From positions 1-37,166 of IMG/VR virus record IMGVR_UViG_3300033146_002002: a DNA stretch of 37,166 nt; one strand, written 5' to 3'. The position numbers and the translations under genes are program-made. Under the pieces are notes generated by a model that saw only the letters and a list, made by a program, of their open reading frames with translations, was not told the origin of the DNA and did no database searches. The stretch comes from a virus. This document shows positions 1 to 7,926 of the stretch, piece by piece (position 1 is the first letter of the stretch; every line of letters begins with the position of its first letter).

Positions 1-174
1 TTAGTAATAGAATTAGATATATTACTTAAAAATAAACTCATATATAAATTAAATGATAATTGTTATTAAATAGAATGATATTGTAATTGATAATTTACAT
101 ATAAATATTGATTATTAAATTTATAATACTTATTGTTATATTACTATGTTATTATTTGGTTTTTAAAACTTAAA

Positions 175-208
175 TTTGGTAGTTATAATATTTTTATGTA
201 TAGTTTAA
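175..208 (+). promoter_or_regulatory. Possible early-type promoter of the polymerase-like gene
   Basis: TTTGGTAGTT at 175-184 is identical to the upstream element of the early-type promoters at 7927, 14326 and 16918. The downstream element is poor: TATAGTTTA near 199-207 instead of TATATTTG. The rest of 1-212 is AT-rich with no ORF or structure that I can support. Confidence 0.4.
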
Positions 209-212
209 AATA

Positions 213-1979
213 ATGATACAAGAACAATCCATATCGACCCTTAGCAGAAAAGAGCTGAATAATATATTGAAAAATAATAGTCAATATGAATCATTCCTAT
301 CTAATAAGAAAACCATATTCATTATTAATCAGTTAGTTAATGATATAAAGGCACAATCAGATTATAATCCATCATTATTGTATTATTATTTGTATTTTGT
401 TCATTATATTATTGATAGGAATAATAGAATAAAATCAAATTTATTAGATAAAGTACCAATAAATGCAATACGAATACAAAACTTATTAGATGTAAGATAT
501 TACAAAGAAGTTTTATCATTTCTTACTAACCATAAATTTATTAATAGAGATTATTATATTCCAAAGCATAATAAAGAAGGATTAAGAGGTAGATTTTATC
601 ATTATAGCTTAAATCCAAAATATATTCAGTATAAAGTAGAACGCAAAGTTGTTGAAAATGAATTCATTAAGTCATTGAATGGTAAACAATTTCATATTTT
701 CTATAAAAACGCATATAGCAAATTACAAAATCATGATAAAATAGATTTTATTATCAATTGCTTGAATGATTTACAAATACATGATGACCATGCAATTGAT
801 TTTATTAATAAATCAGATTTAGATAAGTTTGAATATGAGTCTAGGTATCTGAATATCAATAAGTTTAATACGAGTTCCAGTTTTGTAATTGATAATACTG
901 GAGGAAGATTACATTCAAAAATAACAACATTATCTGCGGATTTGCGAGATAGATTTTTATTTTTGAAATCAGACCCATCTGCAAAATTAGTTCAATTGGA
1001 TATTGGAAATTCACAACCATTGTTTTTTGCTTTATTATTACTTGAAAAATATAAGCCAAGTAATCCAATTAAACAATATACTATATATTCAAAAGATGTT
1101 GAATATCAACGATTACGGAAATTAAATAATTCGTATTTTACAAATAAAACCAGATATAAGAATCAGTATAAAGATGAGTTAAAGAAATATATTAGATGGG
1201 TTGAAAGCGGCAATTTTTATAAGCAATTTGCAAATAAAAGCAAAATGACTGATATAGAATATAAGAATTTTAAGGTTAACTTCTTTTCTCATGTATTTTA
1301 TAATGATTTTAAAAAACCATATGTTACGAAGGAAGAAAAAGTATTTATGAATCATTTTCCTGTGATATACAACATTATATGCCATATAAAATATAATGAT
1401 TTTAAACAATTCCCAATTCAATTACAACGTAAGGAATCAAAATTTATAATTAAATTTGTTTCTGATGAATTATTTGCCCGCAAAATATTTTTTGTAACAA
1501 TACATGATGCAGTAGTAATAAAGGAACAATATGTACAGGAAGTATATGGTATAATTAATAAATTATTTATTGATAGTGGGATAACAGCAAAGATTAAAAT
1601 AGATACATTGTTTAAGTCAAATTTAGATATATCGGATTTAGAATTAAGTAAGAAGGAGTTTGAAGGATTTGAAATAGGTGAGTTGGTTGATTATGATATA
1701 ATGAATATTTATGTAAATACTAGATTAGAAAAGGAAAATAAGTCGATTAAAGATGTAAAATTAAAAAAGCAAAGAAGTTTTTTTAAATTAATGAAAAAAA
1801 ACAATATTGATTTATATCATTCTTCTGACTCTATATTTTATAAAATGAATACAAAAACACATCCAGTGTTTGTTAATTATCTAAAAACAATAAGATATGA
1901 TAACATAATAATAAAATGTAAAAATCAAAAAGAATTAATAACAACATTAAAATATTTAAAATATGAATGGGATAATTGA
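213..1979 (+). CDS. Divergent family A DNA polymerase-like protein
   Basis: 588 aa. The C-terminal half carries the palm/fingers signatures of the polymerase I superfamily in the right order. Motif A is LVQLDIGNSQP with D263, where the usual Glu five residues later is Gln (Q268). A motif B-like helix is K354-x3-F358-x3-F362-Y363. FPIQLQRKES (400-409) matches the N-x-PIQ-x-x-AAD strand, and motif C is TIHDAV with H431-D432. No 3'-5' exonuclease motifs are visible in the N-terminal 230 residues, and about 145 residues after motif C are unassigned. From memory, similar uncharacterised proteins occur on Bacteroidota mobile elements with a D-x-x-NSQP motif. It could be a replicative, primase-like or terminal-transferase-like polymerase; activity is inferred only from motifs. 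The stop is TGA and the downstream gene overlaps by 17 nt. Confidence 0.6.
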   Translation: MIQEQSISTLSRKELNNILKNNSQYESFLSNKKTIFIINQLVNDIKAQSDYNPSLLYYYLYFVHYIIDRNNRIKSNLLDKVPINAIRIQNLLDVRYYKEVLSFLTNHKFINRDYYIPKHNKEGLRGRFYHYSLNPKYIQYKVERKVVENEFIKSLNGKQFHIFYKNAYSKLQNHDKIDFIINCLNDLQIHDDHAIDFINKSDLDKFEYESRYLNINKFNTSSSFVIDNTGGRLHSKITTLSADLRDRFLFLKSDPSAKLVQLDIGNSQPLFFALLLLEKYKPSNPIKQYTIYSKDVEYQRLRKLNNSYFTNKTRYKNQYKDELKKYIRWVESGNFYKQFANKSKMTDIEYKNFKVNFFSHVFYNDFKKPYVTKEEKVFMNHFPVIYNIICHIKYNDFKQFPIQLQRKESKFIIKFVSDELFARKIFFVTIHDAVVIKEQYVQEVYGIINKLFIDSGITAKIKIDTLFKSNLDISDLELSKKEFEGFEIGELVDYDIMNIYVNTRLEKENKSIKDVKLKKQRSFFKLMKKNNIDLYHSSDSIFYKMNTKTHPVFVNYLKTIRYDNIIIKCKNQKELITTLKYLKYEWDN

Positions 1980-2289
1980 AATAATAAATGGAGAGGATAT
2001 AAAAGTTGCATTTGGAGTTACTAAGGAATATTTCAATAATGAAATTCTTAATTCTAGGCAACTGTCAAAATCTAGTATAAATCAATATGGTGTTGAATTA
2101 CAACAACACGATGTATGCTTAAAGCTGTATTTTATGATGGCAAGTGATATGTCAATTGAAGTTGCATTTAAAGATATGCCTGAATTGGAAGAACAAATGC
2201 AAAATGATTTTGATAATATTGCAGTTGGTAACATGATAGATTATAAAGAACGACTGAGGAGAGGATTAAAAATGGATAAACGAAAATAA
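1963..2289 (+). CDS. Hypothetical protein
   Basis: 108 aa, starting inside the last codons of the polymerase-like gene (17-nt overlap in another frame), so translation is probably coupled. No recognised domain. The C-terminus is basic (RLRRGLKMDKRK) after an acidic stretch around residues 65-80. The function is unknown, and the tight overlap suggests co-expression with the polymerase-like protein. Confidence 0.6.
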   Translation: MNGIIEIINGEDIKVAFGVTKEYFNNEILNSRQLSKSSINQYGVELQQHDVCLKLYFMMASDMSIEVAFKDMPELEEQMQNDFDNIAVGNMIDYKERLRRGLKMDKRK

Positions 2290-2301
2290 AGTTTTAAAAA
2301 T

Positions 2302-2499
2302 ATGAATATTAATTTTATAACGCCAGATGAGTATGAAAAAGCTAAGAAAATATATAATTCAGAAGTTTTTATTCCTAATATCATTGATACAAATCAAAAT
2401 ATTAGTATTAATCTATTAAGTGATGATAATTCAGTATTTTATAATAGTGAAATAGTTGAGAAATATTCAGAATTTTTAAAACATTTTGATAAAAAATAA
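2302..2499 (+). CDS. Small hypothetical protein
   Basis: 65 aa, 12 nt after the preceding gene and in the same direction. No recognised domain. It ends 5 nt before the end of the convergent gp53-like gene, so the two transcription units face each other here with no clear terminator between them. Confidence 0.5.
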   Translation: MNINFITPDEYEKAKKIYNSEVFIPNIIDTNQNISINLLSDDNSVFYNSEIVEKYSEFLKHFDKK

Positions 2500-2503
2500 A
2501 ATA

Positions 2504-2778
2504 CTATTTTATTTTTGCTTTATTTGGGACTACTAATTGTAATCCAGATTCTAATTGCAATGACCCATGTCCAATACTATTTGCATTTGCAATGATAGAC
2601 CACAAACTTACATCCCCATAAAACCGATAAGCAATAATGTCTAATCTGTCCCAGATTGTGTTCTAATATATGTATCAGTTGAATCTGGAACATATGTTTC
2701 TGATATTTTTGTTTCATAATATCGTTCCCCAGAAATATTCTTTAATACTAGATTGTTTTTGTACCGGTTGTATGCCAT
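2504..2778 (-). pseudogene. gp53-like baseplate wedge (LysM-like) gene with a 1-nt frameshift
   Basis: Read on the minus strand from ATG at 2778, the first frame gives MAYNRYKNNL... and about 39 sensible codons. A shift of one base near 2660 then gives NTIWDRLDIIAYRFYGDVSL, then IANANSIGHG and LVVPNKAKIK before TAG at 2504. The WDRLDxIAYxFYGDxxLWxxIAxAN pattern is characteristic of small LysM-like/gp53-type baseplate wedge proteins of T4-like phages. The span is 275 nt, one short of 92 codons, and the break lies at AGAACAC, where AGAAACAC would restore the frame. It has its own late-type promoter (2789-2797). The lesion is either a homopolymer sequencing error, a real mutation or a programmed frameshift; since gp53 is normally essential, an error or recoding seems more likely than loss. 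Confidence 0.8.
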
Positions 2779-2788
2779 ATATTTTAAT

Positions 2789-2797
2789 TATAAATAG
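2789..2797 (-). promoter_or_regulatory. Late-type promoter of the gp53-like gene
   Basis: CTATTTATA on the minus strand, followed by ATTAAAA and the ATG 10 nt downstream. It is divergent to the late-type box at 2816-2824, forming a two-way late promoter region. Confidence 0.6.
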
Positions 2798-2815
2798 TGT
2801 GTTAAATAAAAAAAA

Positions 2816-2824
2816 CTATTTATA
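2816..2824 (+). promoter_or_regulatory. Late-type promoter of the 2857 gene
   Basis: AAACTATTTATAGATAAAC is shared almost exactly with the tail tube promoter at 3376-3384. The start codon is 32 nt downstream. Confidence 0.6.
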
Positions 2825-2856
2825 GATAAACAATTAAACAATTAAAATTTATAAAA

Positions 2857-3357
2857 ATGAATAGACAGAAAACAACAGTAGTATTTAATCGAATTGCAAA
2901 CAGATTAAAATTAAATGAAAGCCAAAAGCGCAAGTATAAATCAAAATTAATAAGATTAATAAAAGAAGAGCAAGAAGAAAAAAAACAATTTGGATTTGCA
3001 ATTGATGTTGGTAATGAAGACCTGATAGAATCATTTGCAGAAGAAGATGGAATTGAATTAGATGATAAGGCATGGGATACGTTAAATAAAGATTTTTCTA
3101 AGATTGAGAAAAATATAATGAATTGGATGAATAAAAATGGTAGTGCATCTGACCATGGGCATTCTGGTTCTGAATTAGTTGGTGTATTTTTTCCAAATGA
3201 CAAAGTATTAGAAGATGTTGAGGACAGTGTAGGTGATGAGCCATTTATGACCACATCGGGTACATTTTCAGATTTAATTCCAGATAATGTTGCATTCCGA
3301 GGAACATCGAAATTAAGTAATTTAATTGATATTAATTTAGAATTTACAGAAGTATAA
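2857..3357 (+). CDS. Hypothetical virion-associated protein
   Basis: 166 aa. It lies between the gp53-like and tail tube genes, with its own late-type promoter, so a structural or assembly role is likely. The N-terminus (residues 1-45) is a basic, probably helical segment with the LRK/LIRLIKEEQ pattern that recurs in other late genes here (24181, 37033). LNES at about 18-21 resembles the prohead protease cleavage motif. The rest is acidic. There is no recognised family. Confidence 0.7.
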   Translation: MNRQKTTVVFNRIANRLKLNESQKRKYKSKLIRLIKEEQEEKKQFGFAIDVGNEDLIESFAEEDGIELDDKAWDTLNKDFSKIEKNIMNWMNKNGSASDHGHSGSELVGVFFPNDKVLEDVEDSVGDEPFMTTSGTFSDLIPDNVAFRGTSKLSNLIDINLEFTEV

Positions 3358-3375
3358 TTTTTTATTTTATTTAAA

Positions 3376-3384
3376 CTATTTATA
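3376..3384 (+). promoter_or_regulatory. Late-type promoter of the tail tube gene
   Basis: TTAAACTATTTATAGATAAAC precedes the tail tube ATG by 24 nt. The same 9-nt core occurs upstream of most structural genes in the window. Confidence 0.65.
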
Positions 3385-3408
3385 GATAAACAATTAAACT
3401 TATATAAA

Positions 3409-3903
3409 ATGGCACAATTTGTTGACCCGAATGAATTACTTTTCTCTACATGGGAACCAAAATTAGCAAACAGATTTTTAATGCGTATTGATGGGATACC
3501 ATCTTATTTAATTAAAAAGGCTCAGAGACCAACTATTGAATCTTCTGAAATAGAATTACCTCATATTAATATAACACGTTATACTAAAGGTAAAACAAAG
3601 TGGGGCGGGACCGCAGAATTAGAACTTTATGACCCAATTACTCCATCTGGAGCACAAATCGTAATGGAGGAAATCCGTAAATCACATGAAAGTGTAACTG
3701 GTCGTGATTCATATGGTGATTTTTTCATGAAAGACATGACCGTTGAGGTATTAGGTCCAGTGGGTGATGTAGTTGAAAGCTGGACTTATAAAGGTGCATG
3801 GATAAAGTCAGCAGACTTTGGTGGATTGGATTGGGCAGAAGAAGCTACACCACTGATGATTAACTTAACTATCCAGTATAATTATGCAATACTTCAATTT
3901 TGA
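3409..3903 (+). CDS. gp19: Tail tube protein, T4 gp19-like
   Basis: 164 aa, essentially the length of T4 gp19 (163 aa). It forms the inner tube of a contractile tail by stacking hexamers. Supporting features are the N-terminal NRFLMRIDGIPSYLIKKAQRP pattern (tube proteins begin with a strand that binds the inner face), the central KGKTKWGGTAELELYDPI, and a C-terminal SADFGGLDWAEE followed by LTIQYNYAILQF. All are typical of the gp19/VgrG-tube fold in myoviruses. It has its own late-type promoter. The stop is TGA. The minus-strand homing endonuclease gene ends 22 nt downstream. Confidence 0.9.
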   Translation: MAQFVDPNELLFSTWEPKLANRFLMRIDGIPSYLIKKAQRPTIESSEIELPHINITRYTKGKTKWGGTAELELYDPITPSGAQIVMEEIRKSHESVTGRDSYGDFFMKDMTVEVLGPVGDVVESWTYKGAWIKSADFGGLDWAEEATPLMINLTIQYNYAILQF

Positions 3904-3925
3904 CAACTATTTGAGAATTAGCAAG

Positions 3926-5629
3926 TTACACGGTTAGATGTAACTCAATATACCCACAATCGAAAATGGAATTTATGTTATCATTTAACGTATCTCTATG
4001 TTCGATTCTTTGTTTATAATTGTGCATAAACCATTCCTTTGGCTTATATGTATTTCCAATTTTAAATCCATTATCAGTAAATAATTTCACATCTGAATTA
4101 CTCATATCAAGTGTAATATTTATTCTGTTAACTGTCCGTTTATTAATATATTCAATTAATATAGGCAAAACAGTATGTGGAGAATATAATGTTTTAATAT
4201 GGATGATATTAAAATCAGTCTTATTAATATTATAAGACATAATACCTATTAATATTTTACCATACATTAATCCAATATTATTATCTGCAATAATATATTG
4301 TGATAATCCATATAATAGCATAAATTCAGATAATGTACTTTCATTGATTGTTTTAATTTCGATTCTACTATATTCAATATTGTCTGGTGATATTATATTT
4401 CTAATTATATTTTTAACTGCGATTTTTTTAAAATTCCAATCATCTTCAAATATATGTAATAACCTATTTCCCATGTTATTCATTGCAACTGTTTTGTTTA
4501 TATGATAATTGGGATTATCATGTCTATTTGTTGAATGCCAATATAGACCATTAAATTCTATTCCTGTTTTATATTCTGGTAGCCATATGTCAATTTCTTT
4601 TGGGTATAATATATTATTGTTATTTGATGATATTTTAATGTTTTGGTTTATACTGATAATATATTTTATTAATTCAGATTCAGCTTTTGATGCACTTATT
4701 GATGATGGATTACATTTTATGCATGTTGGAGTACTCCAACCGTGTAACTTCAAATTAAACATAGTATTACAACTGTTACATTTGAAATCATAATTATGTC
4801 CAAAACCATAGTATTCTGATTTATTAAATAATAGACTAACATGTTCAAATTTTGATATTAACTTATCATATGATATTGATAATTTATGCTTTGATATTTT
4901 ATATTTTACATCTGCAATTTGGGACACATTTTTAACTCCATATTTATTTAGATTGGTGTTAGCTACTTTATTTTTGATTGCTTGTTTAAATTCCGTACTA
5001 TGATTTGCAACTGTTTTGCTAATTTTTTCTTTTGTTTCTTTGACTTGCCCATTAAATAGAACACCATGTCGTTTTAAATTTTGCTGTTGATTATGGTCTT
5101 TAAACCAATCAGATTTGAATACATTATCAACTCCATATTTTTTTAAACATGTTTCTTTCATTTTCTCATGGACATCTTTGCTTTTGTGTACACATTTAAG
5201 TGAACAATATTTATTTGGCAGAAATGTTTTCGTATGAAATTCTGTCTTACATGTTGGACAAATTCGTATAGTATTTGATTGTTTCTTCCTATGCTCGTGC
5301 CTACATTTATTATTGCAATATTGTTGTGTTTTATGCTGTTTAACTTCATGTGTTTTTCCGCAATTTTTACATGAAATTATTTTCGTATTGCTATTTGACT
5401 TATATGTTTGATTGTGTCCTTTTAAAAATAATGCAAATCCTTTAGTTATACCATCAAATGTTGTTGTTTTGCCGCAACCACACTTACATTCTGGTATAAT
5501 TCCATTATAATTATATTTTAGACTATAATCATATGATGTCATTTTGTGTTTAAACCGTACATGCAATGATAATTTAGTCATCGTTTCAAATTTATCATTG
5601 CATATTTTACATTTAATAGTATTATTCAT
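3926..5629 (-). CDS. Free-standing homing endonuclease with zinc fingers and a Vsr-like nuclease domain
   Basis: 567 aa. The N-terminal part has a C2H2-type finger (CKICNDKF...HVRFKH, residues 7-30), then several CxxC/CxC pairs (about 50-160: CKCGCG, CKNC...CNNKC, CPTC...CSLKC). Next come two KYGV-type DNA-binding repeats, KKYGVDNVFKS and NKYGVKNVSQI, as in phage homing enzymes. The nuclease region is EIDIWLPEYKTGIEFNGLYW, with D347, E358 and H365, followed by LHIFEDDW. This matches the Vsr-fold (EDxHD, I-Bth0305I-like) homing endonucleases of phages. The remaining 130 residues may be a further DNA-binding domain. It lies directly after the tail tube gene in the opposite direction, so it is probably a mobile intruder rather than a phage function gene. 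Confidence 0.85.
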   Translation of the reverse strand: MNNTIKCKICNDKFETMTKLSLHVRFKHKMTSYDYSLKYNYNGIIPECKCGCGKTTTFDGITKGFALFLKGHNQTYKSNSNTKIISCKNCGKTHEVKQHKTQQYCNNKCRHEHRKKQSNTIRICPTCKTEFHTKTFLPNKYCSLKCVHKSKDVHEKMKETCLKKYGVDNVFKSDWFKDHNQQQNLKRHGVLFNGQVKETKEKISKTVANHSTEFKQAIKNKVANTNLNKYGVKNVSQIADVKYKISKHKLSISYDKLISKFEHVSLLFNKSEYYGFGHNYDFKCNSCNTMFNLKLHGWSTPTCIKCNPSSISASKAESELIKYIISINQNIKISSNNNNILYPKEIDIWLPEYKTGIEFNGLYWHSTNRHDNPNYHINKTVAMNNMGNRLLHIFEDDWNFKKIAVKNIIRNIISPDNIEYSRIEIKTINESTLSEFMLLYGLSQYIIADNNIGLMYGKILIGIMSYNINKTDFNIIHIKTLYSPHTVLPILIEYINKRTVNRINITLDMSNSDVKLFTDNGFKIGNTYKPKEWFMHNYKQRIEHRDTLNDNINSIFDCGYIELHLTV

Positions 5630-5650
5630 AATGTTGTTTTGTTATATATA

Positions 5651-5682
5651 TTTGGTAGATTAAAATATTTGTTTTATATTTG
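5651..5682 (+). promoter_or_regulatory. Early-type promoter
   Basis: TTTGGTAGAT at 5651, exactly 20 nt, then TATATTTGCA at 5675. This fits the Bacteroidota -33 TTTG / -7 TAnnTTTG promoter. It drives the 57-aa gene at 5716. Confidence 0.75.
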
Positions 5683-5715
5683 CATCAAATTAATAATCAC
5701 TAAACAAATATTAAA

Positions 5716-5889
5716 ATGATAAAAACAATAACAATAACAACAAAAAAATTATTGCAAATTGCAAAAGAAGCAGGTAAAGTTGTTTTAGATGCACAATATG
5801 AATTGGAAGAGCTTGGGGTGTATTATCAAGATAAAATACCATATGACCAAGTAAAAGCGATACTTGATAGTTACGACATACAATTATAA
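5716..5889 (+). CDS. Small hypothetical protein
   Basis: 57 aa (MIKTITITTKKLLQIAKEAG...). Its own early-type promoter lies 33 nt upstream and a Rho-independent terminator 5 nt downstream, so it is a complete monocistronic unit. No recognised domain; a charged helical middle is predicted by eye. The compact isolated unit makes it a convincing gene despite its size. Confidence 0.7.
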   Translation: MIKTITITTKKLLQIAKEAGKVVLDAQYELEELGVYYQDKIPYDQVKAILDSYDIQL

Positions 5890-5894
5890 TAAGA

Positions 5895-5919
5895 AAGCAC
5901 TAATTAAAGTGCTTTTTTC
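5895..5919 (+). terminator. Rho-independent terminator
   Basis: Stem AAGCACT (5895-5901) / AGTGCTT (5908-5914), 6-nt loop, then a run of T. It lies right after the stop of the 57-aa gene and may also end the convergent minus-strand gene at 5923. Confidence 0.8.
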
Positions 5920-5922
5920 TTG

Positions 5923-6233
5923 TTAATCAATTAAATCAGTATTATCTAACCAGTCTTTATCCACCAACAATAGTCCCAAATACCCAGTAATATCAACAAC
6001 ATCATTCCGTAATAATGTTTCTCCATTCATTACTCGATTAATTTTGTCATCTAGTCTTACTAATATTGACTTTGTTGATTGATTTTTTTCTGTTGAAATA
6101 TGCTTACTGAAAATTGATAGCGGATTTAATGCACTATTTCCGTATTTCCGTATTTTTTATTCTTAGCTAAAACAATATTCATTACCGAATTGAATGCTTT
6201 TTTAATATTTTCTTGTGATTTTTCTATTGTCAT
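5923..6233 (-). pseudogene. DUF1599/Nmad1-like protein, disrupted by an 8-bp tandem duplication
   Basis: From ATG at 6233, frame one gives MTIEKSQENIKKAFNSVMNI... up to KNKKYGN. The frame then breaks, and frame two gives NSALNPLSIFSK, then VRLDDKINRV and DVVDITGYLGLLLVDK to TAA at 5923. KYGNSALxPxxIFSK...RxDDKxxR...DxxGYLxLL is the signature of a small phage protein family annotated DUF1599/nucleotide-modification-associated (MazG-like all-alpha). The break is exactly a duplicated ATTTCCGT (6136-6143 and 6144-6151); removing one copy restores a 100-aa ORF. The start is 3 nt after the preceding minus-strand stop, so the two form an operon. The precise family name is from memory. Confidence 0.7.
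6136..6151. repeat. 8-bp tandem duplication inside the DUF1599-like gene
   Basis: ATTTCCGT is present twice head to tail. One copy is sufficient to encode KYGNSAL, so the second copy is the frame-breaking insertion. Confidence 0.85.
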
Positions 6234-6236
6234 GAT

Positions 6237-6641
6237 TTAAAATTTAAAGGGGTTATCACTACCATTGTAGTACTGAATTGAAAATATTTGTAATCCATTT
6301 AATACTGCATCTAATCCCAACTCAGACTCAGTTAATATATTACTTAATGTAAGTCCAACCTCTTTTAATTTACTATATTGTAGATAAAACACTGGTTCAT
6401 AATCCGTTGGATAGTTATCTTCCATAAAATATACCCAACCATAATTTCCTTCAATATCAATATGTGGTTGCCATTTATACATTCCATTATCATAAAATAA
6501 ATCATAATACCATTCATCTAAATTTGTCAATGAATTAAATTCAGTCCCAAAGAATCCTTTAAAATATTCAATTGCATCTTCATTAGTTTTAATGGTGTGT
6601 AACTTATATGATACACCATGTATTTTTGCATAATCACTCAT
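6237..6641 (-). CDS. Hypothetical protein
   Basis: 134 aa, acidic and rich in Tyr/Trp, with no recognised domain. It is the first gene of a minus-strand pair with the broken DUF1599-like gene 3 nt downstream. Its start region faces the promoter of the 6743 gene, so the 100-nt intergenic stretch is a divergent control region. No clear early-type or late-type promoter is visible on its own strand. Confidence 0.65.
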   Translation of the reverse strand: MSDYAKIHGVSYKLHTIKTNEDAIEYFKGFFGTEFNSLTNLDEWYYDLFYDNGMYKWQPHIDIEGNYGWVYFMEDNYPTDYEPVFYLQYSKLKEVGLTLSNILTESELGLDAVLNGLQIFSIQYYNGSDNPFKF

Positions 6642-6684
6642 AAAATATATTTTTAGTTAATTTTTAAAAAATATACATAAAAAG

Positions 6685-6715
6685 TTTGTAAAATCAAAAT
6701 AAATTATTATCTTTG
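6685..6715 (+). promoter_or_regulatory. Bacteroidota-type promoter
   Basis: TTTG at 6685-6688, 19 nt, TATCTTTG at 6708-6715. It lacks the GGTAG extension of most other early-type promoters here. It precedes the 6743-7150 pair. Confidence 0.65.
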
Positions 6716-6742
6716 CACTAAATTAACTAAAAAATAATAAAT

Positions 6743-6925
6743 ATGAATGAAGTATTAGACCACTGGGGTCGAGAATTAGAAGAAGGTGAAAAAGTTGTTT
6801 TTGACCAAACAAAACACACAGCTAAAATCGGTATAATTTTATTTATTGAATTTGGGATATTAACAATTAAAACCGAAGATAACCAAATATATATTAGAAA
6901 AAGCCAGTTAGTAGAAATTGCATAA
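6743..6925 (+). CDS. Small hypothetical protein
   Basis: 60 aa, beginning 27 nt after a Bacteroidota-type promoter. No recognised family. Strands with alternating hydrophobic residues (IGIILFIEFGILTIKT, IYIRKSQLVEIA) suggest a small beta-barrel fold. The next gene starts 3 nt after its stop. Confidence 0.65.
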   Translation: MNEVLDHWGRELEEGEKVVFDQTKHTAKIGIILFIEFGILTIKTEDNQIYIRKSQLVEIA

Positions 6926-6928
6926 GAA

Positions 6929-7150
6929 ATGGAAAAATTAACAATTGATGATTTTGAAAATCAAACAACATTTGCAGTAGTTTTGCGAAAAGCAGGATTG
7001 GTTGTTTCAATGGCTACAAAAATAATAAATAGTAAGCCTGAAACTATATTTCATATCCAAGGTGTATCACATGAGTATCCAACAATACATAGTGTGATTA
7101 ACGCAATAAATGATTGTAATATTAAAAGAGAGGCTATATTAAATGGATAA
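6929..7150 (+). CDS. Small hypothetical protein
   Basis: 73 aa, second gene of a two-gene unit with 6743. No recognised domain. Confidence 0.6.
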   Translation: MEKLTIDDFENQTTFAVVLRKAGLVVSMATKIINSKPETIFHIQGVSHEYPTIHSVINAINDCNIKREAILNG

Positions 7151-7176
7151 TTGGGATTAGAGATGCAAGTGGTGTT

Positions 7177-7208
7177 CTTGGTAAATTAAAATTTAATTCT
7201 TATATTTG
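7177..7208 (+). promoter_or_regulatory. Early-type promoter overlapping the HD gene start
   Basis: CTTGGTAAAT at 7177, 20 nt, TATATTTGCA at 7201. The ATG of the HD gene is only 4 nt after TATATTTG, so the transcript should begin at or next to the start codon. Confidence 0.7.
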
Positions 7209-7212
7209 CAAA

Positions 7213-7788
7213 ATGATAAATAGATTACCAAATAACATAATCACAAAATTAAAAGAATCTAAGCAGAATTTGGAATACCATCCAGAAGGTTCTGTTTATA
7301 ATCATATCATCCAAGTTCATAAAAATGCTACTGAATTTTGGAATGATATTGATTTAGAAGTTGCCGCAGTAATACATGATTTGGGAAAGCTTGATAAAGT
7401 TCAATTAAAATCTGTATTTAAAGAAGATGGAACTTTTTCACATACTAAAATTTCAAATATTGGGCATGAATATGCATCACTAGATTATATTGATTTAGTG
7501 AAAGATTTATTTTCGGATTTAGATATAAACTGGGATAAAGTACATTCAGTTGTAAAGAATCATATGAAATCTCATTTATATTTGAATGGTAAATTAAAAC
7601 GACCACATAAAAGAAATTTATTTGAAAATCTTGAATATTTCAAAGATATTATTAAATTTTCAGTATGTGATGAATATAACCCAATGAAATCTAAAAATCA
7701 TAAAAATCATTCAATTGAGTTACAGGATGGAACAAGATTGAAAATAAATTATGATGGTGATAAATATAATTTAGAAATTTTAAACTAA
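7213..7788 (+). CDS. HD-domain phosphohydrolase
   Basis: 191 aa. The N-terminal HPEGSVYNHIIQVH (H23, H31, H36) and AAVIHDLGKLD (H55-D56) are the metal-binding His/Asp pattern of HD phosphohydrolases. The HPEG...H arrangement resembles the HD domain of CCA-adding enzymes and related phage proteins. Further His residues (HVVKNHMKSH-like region near 115-125) and a late Asp (CDEYNPMK) would complete the site. Substrate unknown: a nucleotide or cyclic phosphate is plausible. The promoter sits directly against the ATG, implying a leaderless mRNA. Confidence 0.75.
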   Translation: MINRLPNNIITKLKESKQNLEYHPEGSVYNHIIQVHKNATEFWNDIDLEVAAVIHDLGKLDKVQLKSVFKEDGTFSHTKISNIGHEYASLDYIDLVKDLFSDLDINWDKVHSVVKNHMKSHLYLNGKLKRPHKRNLFENLEYFKDIIKFSVCDEYNPMKSKNHKNHSIELQDGTRLKINYDGDKYNLEILN

Positions 7789-7790
7789 AT

Positions 7791-7889
7791 ATGAAACATC
7801 AAATATTTGGCTTGTTAACAAGTACCGATTATGATATATTAGTATTTGTTGATAAGTTTAAAGAAACAATAAAAGAAAATTCTAATTGA
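7791..7889 (+). CDS. Possible 32-aa peptide
   Basis: ATG two nt after the HD gene stop, 32 codons to TGA (MKHQIFGLLTSTDYDILVFV...). Only its position in the operon and its open frame support it. Confidence 0.35.
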   Translation: MKHQIFGLLTSTDYDILVFVDKFKETIKENSN

Positions 7890-7926
7890 ACAAATGAAAA
7901 AATAAATTAAAATATTGTATATTATA

